Of a stretch of 64,000 bases of DNA, positions 38,447-51,400 are shown piece by piece. Source of the DNA: Centroberyx gerrardi (lineage: Eukaryota > Chordata > Actinopteri > Beryciformes > Berycidae). The notes below the pieces were generated by a model. It was not told the origin of the DNA, ran no database searches, and saw nothing but the letters and a program-made list of their open reading frames with translations. A program made the translations under genes and the position numbers. Numbering within the stretch: the stretch's first letter is position 1; each line of letters opens with the position of its first letter. The stretch lies in the NCBI RefSeq assembly GCF_048128805.1, contig NC_136000.1, positions 23,946,446 to 24,010,445 of the forward strand, given 5' to 3'.

Positions 38447-41400
38447 GATATCAAATATATACATACATACATACACATATATATACACAAAGGACTGGAG
38501 ACATGATGACTTAACAGTTTACAGGTGTGCCAAAGTGCACCCAAGGGTGCGCTGGGGATGTCAAGGCCAAGCCTATAGCCCATGTAGAGGGTGGTAATGG
38601 GTTAAATACAAGAGCCTGTGCAGTACAATATGGATCATACAATAGAGCTACTGTCAACCGGTGACTATTACAGTTGTAGTTTCAAAGCAGACTAATTCAA
38701 AACGATCACAATTCAATGAGACTTTGATGAAACGTCTTGGCTTGCCAATATAACAAACCCGGTTCCATTCCTAAAGAAAGAAGCTCCATTGTTTGTGTTA
38801 CCACCTATAGCCCATTTAGCACTAGAATTAAGGAATGAAGAAATCATTGGCATGGATAAACACTGATGATAGCTGTGGCAATCTATTCAATAACTGCCCC
38901 CTCTTTTTTCTTTTCAGGGCTAGGAATCTCAAGGTCTCAGACACACTGGACCGGTCTACCCCGCCCCCCCCCCCCCTTGCATTAGCGGCCCTTTGAGCTT
39001 CTTCCCATGCCGACACTGTAACTCATGCAAAGACATCAGGAAGGTAAATACAACAAAGAAAGAATATCATATTAAACGGTGCATTACATGTCACTCGACA
39101 AATGTCATTTACCTCCTGTCATGCCTCTATGATTTGCAATATATTGGCGAAACGAGCCGCCGGCTGCGCTACTGAATCAATGAACATAGGAGCGCCACAA
39201 GGAGAGGTGATGATAACTGCTCGGTCGCTAGACATTTTAATCAGGGCAAACACCCTATTGAAGGTCTGTCTTTCTGTGGCATAGACCTAACCACACCACT
39301 GCAGGCACACAGATCAAGAAACACAACTTCTGCAAGTCCAGAGCAAATGGATATTCCATTTAGAAATCCTCACACCTTATGGGCTTAACAAAGAAAATAA
39401 TTTGAATTTTTCTTACATGTCTGGCATGTATAAGCATCCCTGTATGGCCCAAGACGTTTCATCTTAGGCTCACTGAAATGTAATTGTTTTGAATTAGTCT
39501 CCTTTGAAACTACAACTGTAATAGTCACCGGTTGACAGTAATTCTATATGATCTAGGGCTGAAACGATTCCTCGAGAAACTCGAGTAACTCGATTACTAA
39601 AAATCATCGATGCAAATTCTTTGCATCGAAGCTTCGTTTAATCCATATAACTATATACACGCTCAGTGTTTCGCACGGATGATTATTACTGTTGCACAAC
39701 GCGCTGGAGAAAGAGAGAGAAAATAGCGAGGGGCGAAGAGAAGAGACAGGCCAGAGAAAACGACAGAAAGAGTCCAAAGTTTCGGATCCAGTGTTGCCAA
39801 CTTGGCGACTTTGTCGCTAGACTTAGCGACTTTTCAGACCCCCCTGGCGACTTTATTTCTCAAAAGCGACTAGCGACAAATCTGCCGACTTTTTCTGACC
39901 ATGGGAAGCAATGTTAATGTGTTGAATCCCAAAGCATTTGGCAATAAATTGGTTCGGCTGATGCCGGTTTTCTCTACTTGCTTGTCTAATCCAGAGAGGT
40001 CTGATGGTCACAGCGCTTCCCACACACAGCGTAGCTCCCTCCCTCCGCTGAGAGCAGGGACTGTAGGATAGGGTCCACTTGTAATTGCTACCGGCGTACG
40101 CCGAAACTGGCCGGGTGGGCGGAGTCAGCACTTAATATTAAAACGGGATGAGATGAAGGCTAGTAAAGAAGGCACGTTAATTATGGCTATATGTAATGGC
40201 TAGTTAAGAACGTAAATCAATATGGTGGCTAGTTATGATGTCCCTAAGTTAGCTAAGTTTTGCTCAAGAAAATAACCACAGAAAATAAAATGCTGCAGTC
40301 AATTTGTGAAAGCCTGAGCTTCATTCATGTTATTATTATGATAGTCACACACATACACATACACACACACACACACCCCACACACACACACCTACTCCCC
40401 TCACAGTGATGCATAAAATACCCCAGAAAGCAAAATATCAGGTGGTGTAAGTAGCAATTGGAGCCTAAAATGCACCAGTCCAATACAGCAGGTATATTCA
40501 GTTTAGTTTGATTGCAGTGAGTAGGGTCAGCAGGTGTAGGGCAACCCTTCAACATAGTAAATAAATGTACATTAGCCAGTCTTATGAACTTGTATGATAT
40601 TTAGGCCTAGTAATAAATATCAATAATAATTATTATTTCACCTCGTTTTCAGTAAATCACAGTGTCGTATGGACAGCTTCGTGCGGACAGCTTTTCTCTT
40701 TTGTATATTTACTATTGCTCTTTAATAAAGCAAAAGTATTTCTTATCCGATTACTCGATTAATCGATGGAATAATCGGTAGAATACTCGATTACTAAAAT
40801 AATCGATAGCTGCAGCCCTAATATGATCCATACAATACTTCTACACAGGCTCTTGTATTTAATCCATTACCTGGGCTATAAGCTTGGCCCTGACATCCCC
40901 AGTGCACCTGTAAATCGGTATGTCATCACGTCTCCAGTCCCATTTGTCACTGACAATGATGTAACATCAAAACACATCAGCATTTGTCACTACACACTTT
41001 TTATTTTTGGTATCATGTATTAAAAGCTACTTTCTTTGTATCTGATCTGGATGGTGTGTGAGTATTCCTTTATTTTTTCATATACCTACACACCGTAGAA
41101 AGACATTGAATCACTTAACTACTTAATAAGGCACAGTTTCTTTCTGCCTATTGGTACTACAAAATAAAACATTGTCTGTTTGAATGGAAATACAGCAAGA
41201 GGCCACTGAGAGGCTTTGGACTGAACTAGGAATTACTTTAAGGCTTGTAAACCCTCTGAAGTCCCCCAGACAGTGAAGCACTAACATGCAGCTGAAGGAC
41301 GACTGGTTAACAATACCAGGAGTCTTTAATTGTCACCGGCTGACAGCGAGAAGAGCACTCAGCAGAATACAGAACTTCTCTGAAAGACAAGCCAAACAGA

Positions 41401-42387
41401 GGCAGAATGCACACAGTCTCTAAAGAGGGTTCAGGATAGTACACACTGCTCTGTTGTGGATTAGTATTTGATGAAAACAAAACCAATCTCTAATCTGGTT
41501 GCCTTAATGCTAAGGCCTTCAGCAGACAGCATGTAAACTCAGGCCTCACACCTAACAGTGTTAAAGTTAAATATTAATGGATAGCAATGGGTAAGTGACA
41601 AAAAATACCATATCAAATAGATTTTAAAGAAACTTTGGTACAAAAATATTTCAATAGGCTTACCCAGTGTGAATTTGTTAGCTGTCACCTGCTGACATTA
41701 AATACCACCTGATGCATGTTTTGTTTTGACAGTCCAGCTTTTTTTTGTGCCAACTCTCTTTTCATCACAAATAGAGTAAACTTTTTGATATGATTTATTT
41801 GTTTTCAGTCAAATTCATTTGGTATGTATTAGCAGTATGATGTTTACTGGAAGGAAAAACAAAATGTTACCAAGGGACATCAACACTGACTACTACAGCC
41901 AATGTTGGTGGCTGGTGGCTCAGAAACTCTTATAAGGATATGAACACCAAAAACTAGATATTGTGTACCACAGTGAAGTTGCCTAAATGTAAGAACCCTT
42001 ACGTTCTGAGTTCACATTGAGCATGATGTGTTCACAGCGTTTACATTTGCGTAATAACGTGACTTACATCTACAGTAACATAAAACCAGCTCTAAGAGAT
42101 GGAGTTTTTTTTCTATTATTTATTTATTTAAGACCTAGCAGATTTGGGGAGGATACAGCAGACTGGTGGGTTACTGTGAGTTTTGAATGCTCTAATTTTT
42201 GTATTCATAAGGATTGGGTAGACTGATGGGTTACCTTGAGTTTGGAGTTGGCATTGAGCATGATGTATTTAATGGCACCTTGGATGTTCTCAGTCCAGCT
42301 GGCCAGCCACGTCACAGTGTTGTCATGCCGAACCTCCTTCCAGTGGTGACCAGCCGGAGGCACCGGGACACAGGATTCTCTGTTGGT

Positions 42388-42423
<36 letters not shown>

Positions 42424-45400
42424 TGGCAGCATGTGAGCAGTGTGTGAGAAGTGACAGCATGTGAGTGCAAGCTACTGCATTCCACAGAGGATCAATCCTC
42501 CTAAACATAAATGTATGACAATCCAGACGTGTGACAGGGTTTAGATTTTCATGGTTTTAAATCCACAATGATTGCCTGTGTTCACGTGAGGAAATAGGGT
42601 GTTAAACTATGTGTGTTAAACTATGTGTCAAGGCTGGCAACTGGCTGTACTCTAAAAGACTTTCTCTTAAAAATATGACAAGAGTTGACTTCAGTTACAC
42701 CATATTTTTTATTGATGTTCACATCAGGCTGATGTGTTCCAATGTAAGTTATTGAGTCTGCCTGATGTGGTAGTCAATAAACAAGACTAGGTCAAAACCT
42801 AGTATATGGCTGGACCGTGTATGGGTGTGCCACGTGCCACGGCCGACCAATGGTGTAACTTCATCACTCAGTCAGTCAGTGACAGACATTCGCGTTTATA
42901 GGGCTGGCCCCGCTGTTGCGGTCCAGCCAAAAATGCGGTACAAGGTATCTGAAAAGTCTAGAATCATAGGGATAAATAAAATGATATATATTTTCTTGTT
43001 TGCAGGTCGAGACTGAACCATGTCATTATATGGATTTTGCTTTAAGTTTATTCTGCGAAAATCCAAACCCAGCACCATCTGCAGCAGTGCATTACTGATG
43101 CCTGGACAGCTGTCAATCTGGATATGCTTTGTCAGTACATTTGTACATTCTGTGAAGGAGTGAGTGATTTCCTATGATTCCAGACATTTGGACACCACGT
43201 ACACTGAGGCCTTATTTTCTGGAAGTCAGTTAAGTAATTCTTGGTAGAGCACATAGCCAGAAGGTCACACCAAGAGGTGCACCTACAGGGTTTGCACAGA
43301 GTCAAAGTTTGACAGCCCCCACCCGACCCCGGTGTGAGTCTCACTTGCTGCAATTGATGATGACATCCTCTGGTTGGATCCTTTTTTTCAGCATGCCCTG
43401 TTTGGGATGCTCACCCCTACCTCGGAACAGCCCCGGAGGCTCAATCTTAAAGTTGCCGATACGCTCCTTGTGGTGGTCCAGAAGGCAGAAGCCATACTCA
43501 TCCACTATCTTCTGGTTAGCCTCTTTCAGAGCCTACAGCACAGGGGGAAATAATCGATTACAGCAAATAAGCAGTTTAGGAAGAAAGGTTGGGTAAAGTA
43601 CCCAGAACTGAGATGAACTACAATGACTTTCTTTCAATACAAACAGAATAGAACAGGATACACATGCATAGAACAGGAACAAGAGCCTGAACCTCACCAG
43701 TTTCTCTTCTTTGCTCATGTTTTTCCTGGTCTCCACCTTGGCCTTATGCATGGTGTGGAGCTCTCCAAAGTCACATTTGTCCAGAACCTGAATCAGCAAC
43801 CGCTCCTCGTGGGTCATTTCCTAGACAGGCACAAACAGAGGATTAGGCTAAAGTGTTATCTTGTCTTGAATCTGGAATGCCTTTTGAGGTTAAACCAGCA
43901 TCAAATCTGGGATCTCTCTTGATATCACGCTGACGCCCAATCTGGAGTGCCCATTTGCCTCTAATTGTCCTTGGATGCATTGTATCAATGTACATAATGA
44001 TGTACAACTTTTTGTACCACACCTATCAATAGCTCAGAAACGTCCAAACGAGAGAAACACAAACAAAACTGGACGTGATCAAAACAGATCAATCAATGAC
44101 CTTTCGTTTAATTACTTATCTATGGGGAGGGCAGAAAAAGAAAAAAAAAGTGGTGTGGGTGTGAAGGGACACGGTATGGGTCATTTGCTCCTCAGCAGGC
44201 CACTGCCTAGCAAGCTAGCCAACGGGCTTGACACAGCAGACCGCTGAAGGCCACAGCAGCAGAGCAACTGAGTCTCCACTGTAATTGTCGACTTTCTGAA
44301 GTTATTGCAGAACGGGTCACCCCATCAAAGAGGTCACCAACGGGGCAGCAATACAGAGCAGCTCAGTGGAGCCTTTATGATTCATCTCAGAAGCTTCTGG
44401 CACTAAAATGTCATGACAACTTGAGTGGCTTTTAATGTGGCCTCCTGCTGTCGGGCGAGAAAGCCATCGCTGCAGGAACTAGAGGCCAACATTTAGGGAA
44501 CTATATGCCCATGAAGAGCAAAAATCTCTCCCTTTTCTTTTCTGGTTTCTTTTTTGAGGTTAACTAGAACAGCAGGACATAATAAGACATTTATCAGTGG
44601 TTTTAGTGAGATGGAAATCGTAATCATATCCTCAACCCCTCCGTGCTACAGCCACAGGCGTAGTAAGTGAAAACGTTATTTACTTCCGTCAGTGCTCAGA
44701 AGGTTATCTTTCCACACATCTCATCTTCAGTCGTTCAGTTCTCAACAGTTTGTCTAATTTTCTTGAAAAGACCCTACTTTCAAGTAACTTACAACAGACT
44801 GACCATATTGTAATGATATGACTATAATTAATAAAGACTTAGGCTATATCAGCTTTAAAAGGGGTAAACTATTTCACAACCAAAAGGGTAGGTAACCCTG
44901 CACTATATCCTTGGCAATGACAAATCAATGGCTAGGGGAATGACATCTATCAAGCCTCTCATAATAGAAGTACTGATCTAATTCAGTTTTGTCACTCAGG
45001 TCAGAATGAATGAGATGCAAAAGGGAGCTCTAGATCATCTCTTGACAGCGCGCGAACACACACACACCCCTCTCTCCAGAGACAGTCTGACAGTATGGAC
45101 ACACAGTCACTCTGCGTGTCTAAGCATGACTGACATCTGATGGTGGGCGGGCACTGAGGGCAGTGGAGCGAGGAGAGGTTTTTCCGGCTATAATAAAACA
45201 GTTTAATTGGATTTGTTCATATGCAGGGGAGCTAGTTGTATGGATTAGCATATCAATGCCTTCACACAAATCGTATTTTCAAGTGCATTGAGCACTAAGC
45301 AGCGCAAAATTAATTCTGCATGATATGCCTTTGGGGTTGGCAGGGTGTATTCTATGTACACAGGACACCCTGACAGACACCAGCACACATGCAACATTCA

Positions 45401-48400
45401 CACACCACACAAAGCTAGAATCCAGAGAACCAATACTCTGATGTCTTCAAGAGACATTTCAGGAGCTCCTCCACTGACGTTATGAGAAGCTGACATTGTT
45501 GACACGTTATGTTTTAGCTTTTACACCAACGTGAGCTTTATTCCATTGTAGTAGTAACAGTTTTGAGTCAGAAAATGTACTCTTATACTCCACAAATTAA
45601 TCATGGCTTCTGTCACAGTGTCTACAAAGATGATCTCTCATTAAATATCAACGGAGCAGCAAGTGTTGCTTGATGACATTACAGAATAGTATTGGCTTGT
45701 TTATACTAGTTCACATTCACAAATCTGACAAAACTGTCAGTTTGGAATAACATTTTTTGGAATAATGCACCTTTTTGGGGTGGATTTTCATATTAATTCA
45801 TTTGGTGATTTCGCTTTTTTTCCTTTCTTCTTCTTTGCCTACTTTTCACACAGGGAACCAATCTGAGGTTCATCTCAAATAGTTCCTCTAGACACACTTC
45901 AATAACACTGATTTTGCCTTTGGGGTTTGGGGATTGCTCCACTTCAAATCTTGCCTCGTCTCAAATCTAGCAGGCGAGGAAGACGGTTAACAAGGTGTCT
46001 CAGAAAGATTTTACAATTTTACCTCTCGCCTTTCTTCCTCAACCTGAACTTCTGAATTTCTTTCAATATTGCTATCACTATCTGTTTCACTATCTGTGAG
46101 GTGAATTTAAGAAACTGGTCTGGGGACTGCACCTCACCCATAAAATTTCAGGTGAACTTCCAAGTAAAATCTCAATTCCATCAGGCTACAGCCAATGGGA
46201 GGTCCCCCCCCCCCCCCCAAAAAAAAAACATAAAAAACTGACAAGACCTTTGATACCCTCTGGCCTTACCTTCCTCCAGTCTTTGAAGAAGTTCTCACGG
46301 AACACTTCCTTGGTGGTGTATTCATGGTCCAGCATCTGGGCAAAGAAGAGAGCTACCTCCTCAGCTGCCAGGCTCAGCTTCACCACCTTACCTGGACACA
46401 CACACACACACACTTCACTTTGACTTTGATTACCTTTTTAAAAATGTGTTTGCTTTAGGTGCATGACTGGTTTGTGTCCTTGCTGTCAGTTAAAGTTAAA
46501 TGGATTGAGGCACTTTTATTCATCAGCAGTAGTAGAAATAATGAGCAGTGAATGCAGCCAAAGTGACCACCCCCCATGATTAGACTCTAGAGCACACACA
46601 CACACACACACACACACAACTTGGGAGCTCAGGGTATGATCAAAATCAAACATGCTGTAACACCCACCGCAGGTCCCACAGGGTCCTGTCAGGCTAATCC
46701 ATGAATTTAGAGAGGTAGGAAGGGAGACAAGGACACAGATCTACATTCAACACCATTACTGTGAGTCAGCTACAAACAACTGTAACACACGCACATACAC
46801 ACATACACACAGAGGGATTAACACAATCAAAGTAACTCCCTATAGGAAAGTGCCATGGCTAGACTGCTGGAAGAAAGCCAAAACAATCACAGTCGTCAAT
46901 CACAATGTTTGATCAAATACACCTTAGGCATCCTAAGGATGTGATTGTGTGTGTGTTAATGTGTGTATGTGAGAGAGTATGTGCCTGAGCCTGGCTCCAG
47001 GCTGGTCAATCCAGGCTAGAGGCTAAACCTGAGGAGGGGATGAGGGATGAAGGGCACAGGTAAGACTGATGAGACAGAACGTCAATTTTACCGATCCCAT
47101 TTAATTTCTTTGATTTAAAAGGCATACCCCTTTACCCCATCCCAGTTTCTTCACCTCCTTTATTCACTCCTTTCATTTCTGTCTGCCCTTCCCCCTATAG
47201 AGCAATATTCACTGAATTTGGATAATACAGTAGGCACCATGCGCAAGTCATCACAGAAATACTTATTTGAAGTTCGACATGAAAATAAAAAAAAAGACGA
47301 TGAAAATGATAATAATAATGATGACTACTTTACTGGCCAAGATAATACATTTCATCAGAGAGGTTAGAGCTCAGGGTTGCCTAAATATTTTGGGGTTCTG
47401 TGCCTTGCTCAAGGGCATGTCGCCAGTGATGGTGGGCACCACAGATCGGCAGGTTCACAGCTGGAACACACCGTCCTGTGGATGCCAGGGATGAACCAAC
47501 TGAAGCAACTTTCTGTCAAAGCTGATGCCTCATACACAGGCCCTGATTCGGAGTTCAGGTAATTCAGAATTCTTAATATAAGCCCTCCCTTGATGGTTTA
47601 AGTAAAGTGATAGTTATCCCAAGACACCTGTCATTCTAAAAGACTTTCAGAGAGGTTTTAACATTACCACAGGGGCCCGGAGATTGAACTGTCAACAGAT
47701 GTGAGTAATAATGACACGCGCATCTGCACATTTATTCTCAAAGCTAAATCAAACTGTCACTGCACTTTCTATAGTTGGCAAGTTGTAAGCACAATCATGT
47801 CACAAGTTATTGAAATGGTGCACTGATTGACAAAAAGAAAAATCACAGGATCCTGAAAGACCACCGGAAAAGTTATTTTGCAGTGCCTGAATTTTTTTTC
47901 ACTTTGAACGGTCTAAACAGTACCTGTGAGGTGTCCGGACGATTTCAAATACATTACTGTAATTACTGCAATTATCAAAATGAAAATCAAATTGCCACAG
48001 CAGAAAAATTTGAGTGGAAAGTGTAAAAAAGTAATTTAGGGTTCAAAACCATGAGTAATCACCCTTTCTAACACATTCCACTTTCATGCTGAACTGACCA
48101 TTATAGTAGAAGTGAACGTCGTCTGGTAGAGACTGGTACTCAGGAGGGAAGTAGGGTCCTTTGTGTTCCAGAAACTTCCATTTTACCCCATCTTCATACT
48201 TCTCTTCCTCCCACCTGAAAGAGAAAGGCAGAATGAAGATGCATTTGAGAAACTGAAATTGCTCATCTCCAGTTTTCCCATGCAGTTTGTGTGCGTGTGT
48301 GTGTGTGTGTGTGTGGGTCAGGTCAAAGCGAGATGAAAAGAACAGCCTTTCCGAACCATCGCCAGCGATTCTGCTCCTCCTCCTCCTTCTTTTTGATCTT

Positions 48401-51400
48401 CATCTGTCTTGCCTCCTCAATCTCCTCCTTTGTCCTCTTAGGTTTTTTTGAAACTGGATGCTCTCCTTCCTGCTCTTTCTTCACCGTCTGTGTCAAGAGG
48501 AGAAAAACACGGGTAAAATGTGAATTCAAACACTCCCACACTGAAACGTATCTCCAGCAAACATCATACGGCAGAAGTATTATTGATGGAGACAGATTGC
48601 CTCGGGAAGACAGACATTTACCTTTTCTTTTTCCTCCTTTACTTTCTTTTTTTTCTTCAACCTGCAGGCATTCAGAGGGCAGAGGGAACACACACAGCTT
48701 ATACATGATATGGAAAAACAAAAGGTTTAACTTCAATAGCTAACAAATGCATCGTTAGAAAAGAAAGATTGAAGATTTTCTGGAGGTTTCAAATTGCCTT
48801 TTTCTTCGTAAAGGTTCCTTGACCATGCTCTAATGTCAAGAAAAACCTACAAGTAAAGAAGGCTGCTTTCATTTCTAGCCAATCCAAAGCATAGAAATCT
48901 CGCATTGATTTACGTAGGTGTAGCGCTGGGAGATGAAGGGCCTTCCATGGGCTCATCCTTTGGTCTTTTCCTTTTCGCCCCTGTCTTCTCTGCAGCAAAG
49001 TCCTCATCCTCCAGCTCCTCTTTTACCACCACACTAAACCGCAAAAAGAAGCAAGGACAATAAATGCCCCTATCCTGAAATGGAGTATCATGTCACTTGT
49101 CACCCTAGTTTTGGCTTTATTTTAATCAGAAGTCATCAGCACAATTCCTTGGGTTTCTAGTTGTTATAAAAATAGAACAGTTAGATAATCAGCTGCAGCT
49201 CCAAATAGATCTTTTAGTAAAATAAAATACACTCCTCTTGCCCATTTACAGAGGTTAATAATGTTTTTTCATTTTACTTTCATTTTCTTAAAGCCTCCAC
49301 TTGACGACCCCGTTTGGACCCCATTTTCTTCCTCACTGACCTCGGACAAAACCACTGATAAGATCTTATTCATTTTCCTTTTTTTTTTTTCTAGACACAG
49401 AAAATTTGAGTTGAGCTGTTGGTTTCAAATTATGCCCTGCTTAACAAGCTAATAATGAGGTAGAGTAAAAGCCTAATGGCTATTTTTCCCCGCTGTTTGC
49501 CACACCGCTGGCTAACCATAGAGTTAGGATAAAATTACCCCTCCATGCAGAATGGAAAAAAAAAATCCTAACGCATACAATGATGACTCGCTGACCACAA
49601 GAAATCACACATAATTATGGTGATTAAATAACATTACTGAAACAGTGTGATGATAATGGCATAATTACAGCAATTAGAAATAAAAAATAATTACACGACT
49701 GCAAGCTTGAATTTCCCTGCAGAGTGAGGAAATGGTGAGGAAGGGAAATGGACCAAATTAAGAAATCAACAAATTAGAGTCAGTACTGCTAATAAATCAC
49801 ATTGCTCTCACACAGCGTTTGGTTGGAGGGAAATGGGGAAAACTTGATGCGCTGTAGAGCATAATTTGCATCGAACGGGGTTATCGAATCTTCATTAGAA
49901 GCTACTGTGGTAGCGGCTACCTGGTGTACATATTGTATGAGCCTAATGCAATCTCTCTGCACATCTGTGACCCCTAATGATGACTTTTGCTTGAGTGTAA
50001 CATCCTCTGGTCTCTGAATCCATCTAGTCTTTCTTAGCAATGCTGAGTTGGATGCCAGATATACAGTATGTGCTTGAGTTATCAATTCAGATATTAAAGA
50101 AAGATGGAGAAGTATACTGCAAAAATTGCCCATCTTATCTAGTCGAGTCTAAGAGTTCTATTTTTCTTCAAACAAGCTACAACAAAAAATACTCTTCAAT
50201 TCAATACAGTTTCAATGCAAAGGAGTTTCTTCAGTATCTTGAAATGAGGCAGAACACTCTTCTAATCACTTGACAACGTCACTTTTTGCAGTATAGACCT
50301 TCCATTTGTTTATAGGTTAGTGGAAAACTAAATGAGGGAGTATCAGGTGAGGGAGGGCAGGGACCTTCATTTTATTTATTTATTTCCTGACCTTTGCGTT
50401 CATCCAACAAGCATAAATAAGATCAACATTTTAGAACATCAATTTTTTTATTTTAAAAACATCCAGATTTTTCCATGAATACATTCCGTGAACACACCTA
50501 CTAACAGGAAGGACGTGTATAGCTCGAAAAGTGCATGATGATGTGGTCAGGGGCTTGCACCCCAACCACACTTACACTCCACCTAGGTCCACCCATACTA
50601 AAATTGTTTACTCTGAATGTACTGTATGAGATGCTCCAGTGAGGCACATCTTGCTGACAAAAGCAATAATCTCTGATTACTATCTTTGTTGGTGTAAGAA
50701 AATGGTTTTCTATGCCTATAAATCTACTCATCTACATCAATGTTTCTTTTCCGACCATGTACAGGAGCCATACTCTCTGAATGAGTTCCAAAAGGTTTTC
50801 TTTGCACAGGGCTTTTTGAGGGAGTGAGTCCACATTCAATCCTATAGAGAAACCGTAATTTTCTTCCCGTTTAACATTGATGTTCTAAAGCTTTGTAGGA
50901 GGTAAACATCCACTTACGAACTGAAGCTCTTTTTTTCTTCTCTATGAATTACAGGGATTGGAGAAACTTTTTTTTTTTTTTTTTTAACATTCTCCCTGTT
51001 CTCTTCCACTTTACTTTGTGAATCTCAGTGTGCAGCAGCCAAACCGTTCTGTTCAGCTGCTCAAAGGAAAGAGGAAAAAAAGAGGGCATGTGAAGAGGTG
51101 GGCATATTTTTTGGCATACTGCACCGCTGAGCAAAACCCATAGAAAGCTATACAAAGGAGGGTGGTTCACTGCGTCCATTGACATTTACGGTCTGTGGTT
51201 CTAATAGCCTTATGTTTCTTCCCAAACTCTGCTGCGTGGTCTTAAATTGGCTTCAACTTCCCTCCCTGCATGAAACCCACTCAACTAGCTCAGTTACCAC
51301 CTGAGCCTTTCTGCAAGGAAAAACCCTAAAGGGAAACATTAAAAACAGGATTTTATAAAAATAGTTTTTCCAATTGACATCTCCTTTGAAATGTCATTCG

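Larger units (their letters stand above)
37022..41068 (+). mobile_element. Penelope-like element with inverted terminal arms, two hAT insertions
   Basis: A left arm (37022-38741) and a right arm (39447-41068) are reverse complements in order once two hAT insertions are removed. Outer ends share ggaatactc(g/a)cacaccatcc; inner ends share gatgaaacgtcttgg. The core (38742-39446) carries decayed Penelope coding sequence with a GIY-YIG endonuclease motif. Inverted long terminal repeats are a known form of these elements. Confidence 0.85.
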
